Part shown: piece by piece, positions 1 through 10,018 of the stretch | Numbering within the stretch: the stretch's first letter is position 1 | How the letters are laid out: each line of letters opens with the position of its first letter | DNA from: DATATJ01 sp963789075 | GTDB taxonomy: Bacteria > Acidobacteriota > Vicinamibacteria > Vicinamibacterales > CAVVIG01 | NCBI GenBank assembly: GCA_963789075.1 | Contig: CAWBJQ010000002.1 | Location: 248,001 to 312,000 of the forward strand | Length of the DNA: 64,000 nt | Direction of reading: 5' to 3' | Notes under the pieces: generated by a model | Database searches by the model: none | What the model saw: the letters and a program-made list of their open reading frames with translations, nothing else | What the model was told of the DNA's origin: nothing | Made by a program: the position numbers and the translations under genes

Positions 1-30
1 CGTGGCTCTGTGTCTCTGTGCCTCTGTGGC
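1..30. repeat. Half of an interspersed palindromic element (CTCTGTG type)
   Basis: The first 30 bases are runs of CTCTGTG/CCTCTGTGG. This is the right arm of a repeat family seen many times in the window as CACAGAGG...CCTCTGTG. The left arm would lie before the window. Confidence 0.6.
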
Positions 31-54
31 AACAGTTCACACGCGGACCTTGGT

Positions 55-846
55 TCAGTCCCGGCGCGGAAGGCTGACGTTCAGCGGGCTCGTCTCGCCG
101 CGGCGAATGTTGATCGAGCTGGAGTACGGCGCGAAGCCGTCCTTCCGAACCTCGATCCGGTGCGGGCCTTCGGGGAGCTGCACGACGAGGCGCTCCTCTC
201 CTTCCGGTCCGTTCCAGTGCTCGCCGTCGATCAGGATGTCGGCGTCGGACGGCTGCACGCGAATCACGAGCGCACCGTACGTCGACGTATCTCCCGGCAT
301 CGACGGGCCTGGGGGTGGCGGCGGCTCCTGCGGCGCCGTCTCGGGCGGCGGCATGCGGCTTGGCGGCGTGCGCCGCGGGTCGCGCGCCATCGGCGGGACG
401 GTCGGCGGGTATCCGGATTCGCCAGGCTGGCCGGCGCCGGCCTGCGGCGCGATCGGCGTCGGCGGCGGCTCGTTCGGCTCGCCCGCGGGAAGAGGCTCGA
501 GGCGGCCCTTCATGTGGTGCGTCGTGTCGGGCGTCAGGTACAGATTCTCTCTGAGGCTGTGGAAGCCATCGCGGCGCACGACGATTTCGTGCTGACCCGG
601 CGTGACGCGCAAGCGCTGAAACACGCCATCGTAATCGTCCACGACGCCTGCGTAGTAGCCGTCGACGTAGACCTCGGCGTCCTTCGGCGTGACCTCGACG
701 CGCACCGCACTGCGCAGATTGTCCAACGCCCAGTACGGGTATGGATACCGATACGGATATGGATACGGATACCACTGGGCGTGCGCCACAGATGGCAACA
801 GACCGACGAAGGCTCCGAGCAACGCAATCTGAATCGTTCTACGCAC
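55..846 (-). CDS. Exported PEGA-domain protein
   Basis: About 263 residues. The chosen start is a GTG at 846, directly before a signal peptide (hydrophobic core, cleavage after AHA) at residues 1-23; the open frame extends further upstream but gives no plausible signal. A Tyr/Pro stretch follows, then a PEGA repeat at about 45-115 with the hallmark VYVDGYYAGVVDD. A Pro-rich linker covers about 118-190. A second PEGA repeat covers about 190-263 (ILIDGEHW, HRIEVRKDGF). PEGA domains are small beta-rich modules of bacterial surface proteins and their binding partners are unknown. The gene stands alone on the minus strand. It resembles the PEGA protein at 23142-23826 in having a YPYPYRYPY-like segment after the signal peptide. 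Exported location is inferred from the signal sequence. Confidence 0.8.
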   Translation of the reverse strand: MRRTIQIALLGAFVGLLPSVAHAQWYPYPYPYRYPYPYWALDNLRSAVRVEVTPKDAEVYVDGYYAGVVDDYDGVFQRLRVTPGQHEIVVRRDGFHSLRENLYLTPDTTHHMKGRLEPLPAGEPNEPPPTPIAPQAGAGQPGESGYPPTVPPMARDPRRTPPSRMPPPETAPQEPPPPPGPSMPGDTSTYGALVIRVQPSDADILIDGEHWNGPEGEERLVVQLPEGPHRIEVRKDGFAPYSSSINIRRGETSPLNVSLPRRD

Positions 847-1087
847 GCAACACCTCTGGCTGGCGCAGAGGTTCGGAGCAACGAATATGCCACGGCCGAT
901 GTCCTGTTTGCGCCCAAAAACAACGGAAATCGCGGCCGGGCCGCGCAGTTGTCCACGAGTGGCCACAGTGTGTGGCGGCGAGAGGACGAACGATTTCTTT
1001 ATACGTCCGCGTTGATCGCCGAGATCCGATCGAGTTCTTGCGCCTGGCGTGCAGCGGCGTCGCACGCGATCGCGGCCAGCGATGACC

Positions 1088-1966
1088 CTAAACTGCGGCG
1101 GTGAGCACGAGACCGGGATCGTGCACGGTCAGTGTCAGATTCGTCGCGCGTGATCCCGTGAACGTGATCTTCACGTGGTCGGCGCCGGCCGGGTGGAAGA
1201 TGTGGTCGCCCAGATGGCGCAGGATCCGCGGCGTCGTGCCTGTGCGGGTGAACGTGAGCTGGCCGCGGTCGATCGCGATCGCGATTTGCTCGGTTGGGCC
1301 CGGGCCAAATGTGTAGACGCCAGTCAAGGCGTCCATTTCTTCGGCGGTGATCGGCGCCGTCGCGGGCGCGTCGGCATCGCCGAGCGACTCGAGATAGCGC
1401 AGCACGGGCAACGCTGCCGGTCCGCCCGCTTTCGCGTGTGCGAGCAGGCCGATGCTGTGCGGGCCGGCGATGCGCTGCACGCCCGGCTGGGCGGTGATGA
1501 ACGCCTTCACCACGTCGAGTTGTCCCAGCATCGCCGCCGAAAACAGGCTGGGGCGCGCACCGTGCGCGATGAGGTACTCCGCGATGTCGCGGTTGCCGAC
1601 GTGCGAGGCGGCGCCGAGCGCTGTCTCCCAATCGCCGAAGCCCCAGTCCCAGGCCGCGCGCGACAGCGATGGTCGTGCGGAGACGAGCTCGCGAACGTGC
1701 GCGAGGTTGAAGTGCGAGACCGTCACCATGTCGCGCACCAGGTCTGCCGGCTGGGCGGGGAAGAGATCCGGCACGGTATCCGCGCGCTTCGCGCTGTCGC
1801 CCGAGCTTTGCGCCTCAGACGCGGCGGCGACAGCTCCAGACCCTATGACCAGGCTGACGGGCAGACCCAGGAGCCGAGGACGAGCAGCTGACGGCGTGAC
1901 GGCGACAAGCAGTTTTTGTTTTTCATGACAGAGAGATACGAGATCCGGCACGGGACGCCACACCAT
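1088..1966 (-). CDS. Ankyrin-repeat protein
   Basis: 292 residues as read. A hydrophobic segment with small residues around 35-55 looks like an export signal, so the true start may lie inside this frame. Residues about 75-185 contain ankyrin-like helices (ALGAASHVGNRDIAEYLI, AAMLGQLDVVKAFI). The last 80 residues form a separate beta-rich domain (GVYTFGPGPTEQIAIAI). Ankyrin repeats mediate protein contacts and no enzymatic motif is visible. The next gene upstream, 2017-2976, is also on the minus strand but 50 bases away, so an operon is only possible. Confidence 0.7.
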   Translation of the reverse strand: MVWRPVPDLVSLCHEKQKLLVAVTPSAARPRLLGLPVSLVIGSGAVAAASEAQSSGDSAKRADTVPDLFPAQPADLVRDMVTVSHFNLAHVRELVSARPSLSRAAWDWGFGDWETALGAASHVGNRDIAEYLIAHGARPSLFSAAMLGQLDVVKAFITAQPGVQRIAGPHSIGLLAHAKAGGPAALPVLRYLESLGDADAPATAPITAEEMDALTGVYTFGPGPTEQIAIAIDRGQLTFTRTGTTPRILRHLGDHIFHPAGADHVKITFTGSRATNLTLTVHDPGLVLTAAV

Positions 1967-2016
1967 TCCCGGTGAGAGCGCGGCGAGGAAGATGTGAGGA
2001 GCGAACTCGTGTCGGC

Positions 2017-2976
2017 TCAGTCGCTTGTCGCGTGCGATGAGGGGCGGATCGGCGCGCGGTCGGCGTCCAGCCGCGGCGAGAACCGGGCGACGATGGCCTG
2101 GGCGAGCTCGACTTGCGCGCCGAGCGGGTCGCCGACGGCGCGATCGAGTCGCGCCACGCTGACGTGCGTCTGTTCGGGGAGTCGAATCAGATGCGCCAGC
2201 ACGCGAATGCGGTCGCCTTCACGCTGCACGCTGCCGAGAACCACGTACTGGGCGTGCAGCGCCAAATCGATGGCCTTCAGATCGCGGAAGGTGCGCGCGC
2301 TGCGCAGGATGGGCGCGTTGCCGATCACGGCATAGCGCCCTTCGCCGGTAGTGGTCAGCTCGGCCACGATCGCGTCGGTGAGCGCCTGCGCGAAGCGCCC
2401 CGTCTCGGGCGCGTCGCTGTCGGCGTCGAACAATGCCACGGCAATGACCGGCGCCTGCGCGGGCGGAGGCTGGCGCCGGCCGAGGGTCCACCAGCCCGCG
2501 GCGGCGACCGCCAGCATCACGGCGGCGACGATTGCGATCGCCCCAGCGGCGCGTCGCGTCGCCTCCGGCGCCGGCGGTTCGGGCGTTCGAGCGATCCCGA
2601 GTAACGGCGGGATTGGCTCGACGACCGCATTCTCACTGCCGGCGAGGAGCTCGACGGGCGCGATGAACTGGTACCCGCGCTTCGGAATTGTGCGGACGTA
2701 ACGCGGCGCGTCGGCGCTCTCTCCGAGCGCCGCGCGTACCTGTGCGATGCAGAAATTCAGGCCGCGATCGAAGTCGACGAACGTGTCGGCGCCCCAGACC
2801 GCTTGACGCAGCTCCTCGCGCGTGACGATCTCGCCGGCGTGCGCGACGAGCAGCCGGAGCACGGCGGCCGGCTGCGGCTGCAGGCGCACGAGCGCTCCCT
2901 CGCGGCGAAGCTCGCCGGTCGCCGCATCGAGATCGAAGAGGCCAAAGCGTGCGTGTGATGGCACTGACCGGCGCAC
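2017..2976 (-). CDS. Winged-helix transcriptional regulator with transmembrane anchor (CadC/ToxR-like)
   Basis: 319 residues, uninterrupted. Residues about 10-105 form an OmpR/PhoB-type winged helix: FGLFDLDAATGELRREG, then LLVAHAGEIVTREEL, and the wing ending YVRTIPKRGYQFIAPVE. A single membrane helix lies at about 145-167 (AIAIVAAVMLAVAAAGWW). The periplasmic part resembles the domain that in this family follows the anchor (IAVALFDADSD..., YVVLGSVQREGDRIRVLAHL). Such proteins bind DNA from the membrane in response to outside signals. This type, often with TPR tails, is abundant in Acidobacteria. The partner genes are unknown. Confidence 0.85.
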   Translation of the reverse strand: MRRSVPSHARFGLFDLDAATGELRREGALVRLQPQPAAVLRLLVAHAGEIVTREELRQAVWGADTFVDFDRGLNFCIAQVRAALGESADAPRYVRTIPKRGYQFIAPVELLAGSENAVVEPIPPLLGIARTPEPPAPEATRRAAGAIAIVAAVMLAVAAAGWWTLGRRQPPPAQAPVIAVALFDADSDAPETGRFAQALTDAIVAELTTTGEGRYAVIGNAPILRSARTFRDLKAIDLALHAQYVVLGSVQREGDRIRVLAHLIRLPEQTHVSVARLDRAVGDPLGAQVELAQAIVARFSPRLDADRAPIRPSSHATSD

Positions 2977-3011
2977 CTGGGTGACGGCGGTTTACGCGGA
3001 AGTGACGAGAG

Positions 3012-3088
3012 TGGTCGGGGCGACTGGATTCGAACCAGCGATCTTCCGCTCCCAAAGCGGACGCGATACCAGGCTTCGCTACGCCCCG
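3012..3088 (-). tRNA. tRNA-Pro (anticodon TGG)
   Basis: On the minus strand the sequence folds as a full cloverleaf. Acceptor stem is CGGGGCG/CGCCCCG, anticodon stem TCCGC/GCGGA, anticodon loop TTTGGGA (anticodon TGG), and T loop TTCGAAT with stem GCTGG/CCAGT. The CCA end is encoded (3012-3014). Confidence 0.95.
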
Positions 3089-3092
3089 AAAT

Positions 3093-3243
3093 TCAATTGC
3101 TAATCGCAGATTGCGAATTGCTAATTGCAGAAAAGGCAGATTGGACCGGCTGGTCGTCTTCGATCGCGTCCGTCCGGTCCCTCCGATTCTGTCAATTCAC
3201 CGCCAGATTAGCAATTTGCAATTTGCATTCAGCAATTTGCAAT
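3093..3243. repeat. AT-rich AATTGC/GCAATTTGC repeat arms
   Basis: Between the tRNA and the DUF4175 gene, blocks such as AATTGCTAATCGCAGATTGC and AGCAATTTGCAATTTGC face each other across about 80 bases. They form an imperfect inverted repeat, strikingly AT-rich against its surroundings. No gene is seen here. Confidence 0.55.
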
Positions 3244-6200
3244 TTATTTCGGCTGTTTCTTCGCGAGCGCCCGATAGTACTCCTCGATGGCCTGCCGGAA
3301 GCCGGCAGGCACTTCGTCGGAGCCCGAGAGCGAGAGCGAGTCGTGCGCCGGCTCGGCGCGCTTGCGCAGCGAGAACTCGAATTTCTTCAGTTGTTCGATC
3401 GCGGCCGCTTGTAGCTGCTCGAGCCCTTTCAGATCTTCGTACGAGCGGTCGCTGCCGAGCCCCTGCAGGCCCTGCAGCACCTGATCGAGATCCTGCGGGT
3501 TCACGCCCGCCGCCTGCAGCTGCTGCCGCAGGGCCTGCGCATCGCCCTGCCACTCGCGTAACTGACGCTGCAGTTGGCGTCGATCGTCCGCGCTCAGGTG
3601 CCCGTAGCCGCCGCCGAAGCGCAAGCCGCCGGCATTCGCGCCACCATTCGGCTGACCGCCGCCCTCTCCCTGCGCGTTTGGCGACCCTTGCGAACCCTGT
3701 GAACCTTGCGAACCCTGCGAACCTTGTGAACTCTGCGAACCTTGCGAACCCTGCGAACCTTGCGAACCCTGCGAACCCTGCGAACCCTGCGAACCTCTGC
3801 GAACCCTGCGAACCCTGCGAACCTTGCGAACTCTGCGACCCAGCTTCCCGCGTACGCTGGTTCATCGATTCGAGGCCTTTGACGAGATCGCGCGCCTTCT
3901 CCGCGGCCCGCGCCATCGCATCCTGCTTCTTCGCCTGGCCCATCGCGCCGGCGGCGTCGCCGATCTTCTTCTGCAGCGCGTCGAGATTCGCGCCGATGTC
4001 GTCTTCCATCGCCTTCGCGTACTCCGAGGGCTGCCCGTTGAGCGTGCCTTTCGAGTAGCGAATCTTCTCGCGGATTTTTCGATCGCGGATGTTGCCGGCC
4101 GCTTCGTCGAGCTTGTGTGACGCCTCGCGATCGTCGCGGCGCGTGTCGTTGCCCAGCTTCTCCAGTTGCTGCTGCAGATCGCCGAGCTTCGCGTCCATGG
4201 CGTCCTTGCGCTGACCGAGCGCCTGCGCGCGTCCCTGCCGCGCGGCGCCCGCCTGCGCCAGCGCCTCGACCTGCGACGCGACCTCTTTCTGTTCGTTCGC
4301 CAGCTCCTGCGCCTGGCGCTGCGCCTGCTGCACGTCGCGGCCGGTGCGGCTGCCCTGGCTGCCTTCGAGCTTCTGCTGCGCCTCGCGCAGCCGATCGAGC
4401 GCGGCATTCGCCTGCGCGCCGCCGTCCTTCGATCCGTTGGCCGCCGCCTGCCGCATGGCGTCGGCCGCCTCCTGCATCCGCTGCGCGGCGTCGCGCAGAT
4501 CCTGGCGCGGCTGGTCGCGAGTCAGCTGCTGCAGCCGCCGCGCCGCCTCCTGCATCTCCTCCGCGAGCGCGCGCTGCGCCGCGCTCGATCCGCCGCCGGA
4601 CGCCTGCTGGCCCGCCGCGGCCATGCGGCGCTGCCGCTCGGCTTCCTGCTGCTGGCGCCGCGCGAGCTCTTTCAGCTTCTCGACCATTGCGTCGATCTGC
4701 CGATCGTTGCCCTGCTGCTCGGCACGCTTCTGCATCTCGTACTGATTCGCCAGCTTGTCGAGCTCGAGATCGAACAGATCGGCGAGGTCTTCGGCCATCG
4801 CGCTCTGGCCGCCTCCACCGCCGCCCCCCTGCTGCATCGAGACTTGCGTTTCGTACTCCTGCTCGGCGTCCTGCAGCAGCTTCAACGCGCGCTGCTCGGG
4901 CAGGAGCGCCGCGTCGGCCTTCAGGCCCTTGAGCTCCGATTCGGCTCCGCGCATCTCCTGCGACGCTTTCGGCAGCGCCTCCGCGATCTTCTTGAACGCC
5001 GCATCGTCGGCGATGCGCATGTTCATCTTGCCGACCAGCTCGTCGACCTGCTCGCGCAGCTTGGCTTGCGCGAGGTTCAGGAACACCACGTTTTCGCGGA
5101 ACTTGTCGGCCTTGATCTTGGCCTTGTCGCGCACGGCGTTGAACGTGGCCGCGACGATCTGCCGCTGCTGCTCGGAGAGCTGGCCGACGCCGTTCTGCTG
5201 CCCGCCGCCGCCCTGCGCCTGCGACTGCGCCTTCTTGTAGTTCTTGTTGAACGGCTTGATCTGCACGAAGTAGATGTCGCTCGTGCCGATGTTCGGACCG
5301 TGCACCGTGTCGTTGTCGGTCGCCTTCGCGTAGTACGAGACGAAGTCGCCCGGCTTGACGTCGAGCTCTTCGAGATACACCGTGTGCGCCGCGGACACGT
5401 CCTGCTGCGGCTTCGGGCCGCCGAACAGCGTCAGCGTTTTTGCATTGCCGCCGTTCACCGTGTAGGTGAGCTGCAGCTGCTTCACGCCGAAGTCGTCGTC
5501 CGCCTTCGCCTGCAGGAACACTTCTTCGACGGGGCTCGCGCCCGTGTCGCGCCCAGGCTTCACGAACGACACCGACGGCGGCTGATCCTCGAGGACGTCA
5601 ATCGTGTACTGCGGCGATGCGTCCACTTTCTCGCCGTGCGGGCCATCGAGCTCGATGCGGTAGAACCCCTGCGCGTCGATCGTGAAGGCGCCGGTCAGCG
5701 ATCCATCCGCCTGCGGCGTGAGCGCCGACGCGGCGTCGTTCAGCACGAGTCGTCCGCCGCCCGTCTTCATCGAGGGGACGATGCGGACGTGGACATCGGT
5801 GCCGCGCAGCGCCGCGACGTCGCCGGCGGTCTCGACCTTCTGCGGCGGCAGGTTCGTGTACGCCGGGAAGTGATATTCGAGCTCGAGCTGCTTGACGGTC
5901 GGCAGGTCGAGCACGTCCATGGTGAAGGTCGGCGATCGCACGCCGTTCGACTCGACGTAATACTGCGCCGGCTTCTCGAGATGGAAGAGCATGCCTTCGA
6001 ACGCGGCGGGATCGGAGGTCGGCACGAGCGGGACGCGCTCGAATGCGCGCGCCGGCCGCGGTCTGCAGCATCAGGCTCACGTCGGTCGACACGAAGCCGG
6101 AGAGCCGTGCCGACACCGCCTGATCGGATCCCCGCGGCACCTTCGCGTTGCCCGGCCGCACGTCGATCCGATAGGGGCTCGACGCTTCGGCGCTGCGCGA

Positions 6201-6745
6201 CACGATCAGCAGCGCCGACATGCCGTGGCGCAGAAACGCGGGGCCGAGCGCGATCAGCAGCGCCGTCGCCGCCGCGACCGACGCGAGCGTGACGGCATGG
6301 CGGCGCATCCACGCGCGCTCGATCGTGCGCGCGTGATCGACGTTGCGGCATTTCTCGATCGCCTCCTGCACGAGCCGTTCGACGAGGCGCGGCGAATGCG
6401 CGTCGGCCGCCGACGCGGACGCTTCGATCGCGCTCAGGAGCGCCGTTTCCAGCGTCGGATCGTATTCTTCGAGATAGAGCGCGACCTGCGTGTCGCTGAC
6501 CTCGCCGCAGCAGCGGGCGGACGAACCACAACGCCATGAGCAGCGCAAAGATCGAGATCGCCAGGATGCGGAAGCGTGATGATCGCCGCGGGCGTGAACC
6601 GCAGGCTCTCGAGGCTGGACGCCGAGAGCAGCAGCGCCACAATCGTTCCGGCGCAGACGATGACGGCGCCGCGGAGCGCGAGGCGCAGGCGCCAGCGATT
6701 GCGCACGCGGCGGATGACGTCGATGAGTTCCGCGCGATGGTCCAT
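3244..6745 (-). CDS. DUF4175 family membrane/coiled-coil protein (frameshifted in this sequence)
   Basis: Read end to end this is about 1160 residues. It starts at MDHRAELIDVIRRV (6745), has two N-terminal membrane helices, an extracytoplasmic Ig-like middle part, then a very long Gln/Ala/Glu/Arg-rich coiled coil (roughly residues 560-1050). It ends ...EEYYRALAKKQ at 3244. This architecture is that of DUF4175. Frame changes occur near 6520-6590, near 6050 and at about 3797. The last lies in a nine-base GSQ-encoding repeat (3681-3842) where one extra C is visible. It is the last gene of the MoxR/DUF58/BatA block. Its function is unknown; a cell-envelope role is inferred from the topology and neighbours. 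Confidence 0.8.
3681..3842 (-). repeat. In-gene minisatellite, 9-base unit encoding Gly-Ser-Gln
   Basis: Around 17 copies of TGCGAACCC (minus strand GGGTTCGCA, read as GSQ in the gene's frame) lie inside the DUF4175 gene. Some units vary (AACCT, AACTC). One unit carries an extra C near 3797, which breaks the frame. Confidence 0.85.
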
Positions 6746-6787
6746 GACGGATCTCCCTGAGAACAGATTACACCGCGCCCGTCCGAT

Positions 6788-6818
6788 GTAGGCCGGGTCT
6801 GTTTTAGACCCGGCCTAC
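6788..6818. repeat. Hairpin GTAGGCCGGGTCT...AGACCCGGCCTAC
   Basis: A perfect 13-bp inverted repeat with a 5-base loop. Its right arm supplies the stop codon of the BatA-like gene (6815) and it lies in the gap before DUF4175. Related copies lie at 22514-22570 and 32756-32870. It could act as an RNA hairpin between the two genes, but it has no T-tract typical of an intrinsic terminator. Confidence 0.75.
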
Positions 6819-9042
6819 AGGAATTTCTCGTTCCGCGACAGGCGATTGGCGATCGTCGTTTCGGCGGCGAGCAGCAGCAGCCCCGTCAGCAGCAGATACC
6901 ACCAGAGCGCCTGCCGCTTCTCGGCGTCTTCACGCGTCGCTTCAGGCGCCAGCGGCTGCGCGGCGACCGGCGTCGCGTGTCCGGTCACCGCGGCCACCAG
7001 CTCGCGCGGATCGAGCGGCGTGAGATCGGACTCGGCCGGATCGAGGTTCACCGCAATCGCCCGCGGCCGATTCGTCCACCGGACGGGCACTGGCGCCGTG
7101 CACCTGGCACCGTGGCACCTGTCACGGTGCACCTGGCACCGTGGCACCTGGCACCCCAGCACCTGGCACCGTGCAGCACCCTGGCACCCGGCACCCCGGC
7201 ACCTGGCACCCCAGCACCCGTAGCACCCGGCACCCTGGCACCCTCTGCCCCCGGCACCCCGGCACCTCGTATCTCGTAAACCCCTTGCTCGTTCAGCTCG
7301 AGGAGCCCTGCGGCGCCTGCGGCTTGCGAGATGCGCTGGCCGGACGGCGTCACGATCACACGATCGCCGCGCGCTTTCGGCGCCGCGGGCAGGTCGAGCA
7401 CCTGTCCGACCGTCTGCCACGACAGCGGCTGCTCGTAGTGCGCGAGATAGCGCACGAGCTGATGGACCAGCGGCAGATACACCGGCTTCACCGCGAGATC
7501 GCTCCACGAATCGTCGAGCGTCGACGTCCACGCGATCACGCGGCCGGCGCCGACGCGCCGCTCCGCCGCCGCCACCGCGCCATCGTCGAACCGCGCGAGG
7601 ATGCGCGCGCCCGGGCCGGCGGCGAGCGCGCGGTAGCGGAAGATGTGCGCCGACGAGAAGTCGCCGCTGCGCGGCGCCTTGAACACCTCGAAGACCGGAT
7701 GGCTGTAATCGATGAACCCGATCGCGCCGCCGCGGCCGTTCGCCGGATCGGTGATCGCGCCGAGCGTGCCGGGCAGCAGATCGGTGTCGCCCGATGGCCA
7801 CGCGGAGTGCTCGCCGAAGATCGACGAGCAGGCCGCCGCCGCGCTCGACGAAGCGCGTGAGGACGCCGTTGCCGGCGCCGGACGGAAACGCGGCATCGTT
7901 GAGAATGACGACGGCGCGGCCGTCGAACGCGGCCGGCGTCACGCGCGCCGCAGGCACCAGATCGACCCGGAACGCGGGCGTCGTGCCGATCGACAGCGCC
8001 TTGGCGAGGTAGAGACTCGCGCTCGCCTGCGCGCCGCTGTCGATGATCAGGATCGACACGGGCGCGCTCGGCGCCAGGACGAAGTGAAACACGTTGTCTG
8101 CCGGCAGCGGGTCGGTGCCGGCGCGCACCGACCCGCGCACGTTCGGCTCGGCGAGCGTGAACGGCGTGAACGTGACGGACGTCGACGCGTGCGCGCCGAT
8201 CGTGACCGGCAGCGTCTGCAGATCGTGGCCGTCGATCGACAGCGTCACGGCCGTGTTCGTCATCGCCTGCGTCGCTGCGATTCGCCAGGCCGGCGGTCAC
8301 GGTGACCCGCTCCTGCCCCGAGAACGACGACGCGCGCGAACGTAACGGAGGGCACCGAGAGGTTGACGGTGCCGGCTCGCCGCGACCGACACCGGCGTCA
8401 GCGTCATGCCCTCGGGGAAGTGCGCATCCTCCGAGCCGCTCCATCCTGCGCGCTGGAAATCGCTGATGAGCACCGCTTCGCGCCGCTTCGCGCGGCGAGC
8501 GCGCGAGGATGCTCTCGGCGAGCTTGAGCGCCGGACCGTAGCGCGTCGCGTCGGACCCGACCCGCGCCGCGCCGATCGCGCCTTCGAGCCGCCCGTGATC
8601 GGTGGTCGCGCGCATGTTCTCTTCCGCGTTGCGGCTGAAGAGCACGAGCGTGCCGCGCTCGTCGCCGCCGAGCGATCGCACCGCCTGCCGCGCGGCGTCC
8701 TGCGCCCGCTGCCAGTGATCGCCGTATCCCATGCTCGCCGACTGATCCAGCAGGACGACGATCTCGCGCGACCCGCCCGCCGCCGCGGCGGCGATGCGCG
8801 CTCTGCCGGAAGAAGGGACGCGCGAACGCCGCCACGATGCAGCGCAATCGCGGCCGCGCGGAGCGCCAGCAGCAGCCAGTGACGGATCCGCCGGCGGCGG
8901 ACCGACTGGTACGGAATGCGCCGCACGAACATCAGCGACGGGAACTGAACGACGCGCTTCCGCTCGCGCTGGATCAGATGGATCAGCACGGGAATGGCGA
9001 TCGCGCCGAGGCCGACGAGGAAGAGTGGGCTAGGAACGACAC
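6815..9042 (-). CDS. BatA/VWA-domain membrane protein (frameshifted in this sequence)
   Basis: Reconstructed at about 740 residues. The BatA-type N-terminus (FLVGLGAIAIPVLIHLIQRE, then FPSLMFVRRIPYQSVRRRR and a second helix) gives two membrane segments. A von Willebrand A domain follows (DQSASMGYGDHWQRA, then ATRYGPALKLAESIL and VLISDFQRAGW). A glutamine-amidotransferase-like periplasmic part comes next, and a last helix (LWWYLLLTGLLLLAAE) before ...RLSRNEKFL. The start is a GTG at 9042; one A appears lost near 9032. Several frame changes occur (about 8290, 8480, 8800, 7830, 7100). A 170-base GTGCC minisatellite is embedded near the C-terminus. It follows DUF58 and precedes DUF4175 in the block. 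Confidence 0.8.
7095..7268. repeat. GGCACC(C/T)-type minisatellite inside the BatA gene
   Basis: Degenerate tandem units such as CCTGGCACC and CCCAGCACC lie between the codons for GVYEIR and NRPRAIAVNLDPAESD. The same unit fills intergenic arrays at 17631-17878 and 25005-25165. Confidence 0.85.
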
Positions 9043-9045
9043 GGG

Positions 9046-9073
9046 ATTCGGGATTCGGGATTTGGGATCCGCA
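9046..9073. repeat. GGGATTC short tandem repeat
   Basis: Three to four copies of CGGGATT(C/T) fill the 31-base gap between the DUF58 stop and the BatA start. No other signal is seen in the gap. Confidence 0.5.
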
Positions 9074-9987
9074 TCATCGCACGCGCAGGAGCCGCTCGCG
9101 GCTCGAGAGATAGCTGAAGAGCGCGCGGTCGAGCGGCTCGCTCGTGTTGAGCACCGTGTAGTCGATCCGGTGCTCGGAGAACTTCGTGCCGAGCGCCGCG
9201 ATGTGCGCCTGGATCATCAGCCGGTACTCGGCGCGCAGCGATTCGGGCACGACCGGCATCTGCTCGCCGCTCTCCAGATCCTCGAAGCTCGACGCGTCCT
9301 CGAAGCCGAAGTCGATCTCGGCCGGATCGAGCACGTGGAAGACGATCAGGTCGTTGCCCAGGAACCGCAGCGGCTTGATGGCGTCGAGCATCGCGTCGGG
9401 CTCTTCGTAGAAATCGGAGATCAGCACGAGCAGCCCGCGCCGCTTGAAGTGCTCGGCCATCTTGTTGAGCGGCGCCGCGAGGTTGCCCGGGCCGCTCGGC
9501 TCGCGCGCGATCCAGCGTGTGCAGCACGACGTCGAAGTGCTTCGCCGACGGCGGCACGTGCGTGACGATGTCGCTGTCGAAGGTGACGATGCCGACGCGG
9601 TCGCGCTGGCGGTGCGCGAGATACGCGAGGCACGCCGCCAGGTAGCGAGCGCGTACTCGAGCTTCGAGACGCCGCGGCTGGCGAACGCCATCGACCGCGA
9701 GACGTCGAACAGGATGTTCAGAAGTTGGTGTTCGTGTCGGCTTCGTACTGCTTGACGTAGTACCGATCGGTCCGCGCGTACAGCCGCCAGTCCACGCGCC
9801 GGATGTCGTCGCCGGCCACGTAGCCGCGATGCTCCGCGAAGTCGATCGACGCGCCGAAGTACGGCGCGCGGTGCAGGCCGTTGATGAAGCCGTCGACGAC
9901 GTGGCGCGCGAGCAGCTCGAGATTGCCGATCCGCGCGAGGACCGCCGGGTCGATGAAACGCGCGCCTGGAATGGAGGATCGGGCCAT
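9074..9987 (-). CDS. DUF58 domain protein (frameshifted in this sequence)
   Basis: About 304 residues. The N-terminus (ARFIDPAVLARIGNLELLARHVVDGF) and the signature segment DIRRVDWRLYARTDRYYVKQYEADTN are the conserved DUF58 core. A VWA-like half follows (AEHFKRRGLLVLISDFYEEP, then DLIVFHVLDPAEIDF). Frame changes lie near 9720 and 9500. DUF58 proteins almost always sit next to MoxR ATPases, as here. They are thought to be MoxR partners in metal-dependent VWA chaperone systems, although the exact reaction is unknown. The start is 14 bases from the MoxR stop. Confidence 0.88.
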
Positions 9988-9994
9988 GGTGATC

Positions 9995-10018
9995 GCTCGG
10001 CTAAAGCCTTCCCGCTAC
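9995..10018 (+). repeat. GCTCGGCTAAAGCCTT interspersed repeat
   Basis: This copy of GCTCGGCTAAAGCCTTC(G/C)CGCTAC covers the MoxR stop codon and the MoxR/DUF58 junction. On the minus strand it encodes the last MoxR residues (VAGRL and stop). Other copies lie at 40119-40225 and 61062-61086. Confidence 0.8.

Noticed and set aside
6788..6818. Intrinsic terminator after the BatA gene
   Set aside because: The stem is strong but no T-tract follows on either strand, and the sequence belongs to a dispersed repeat family.
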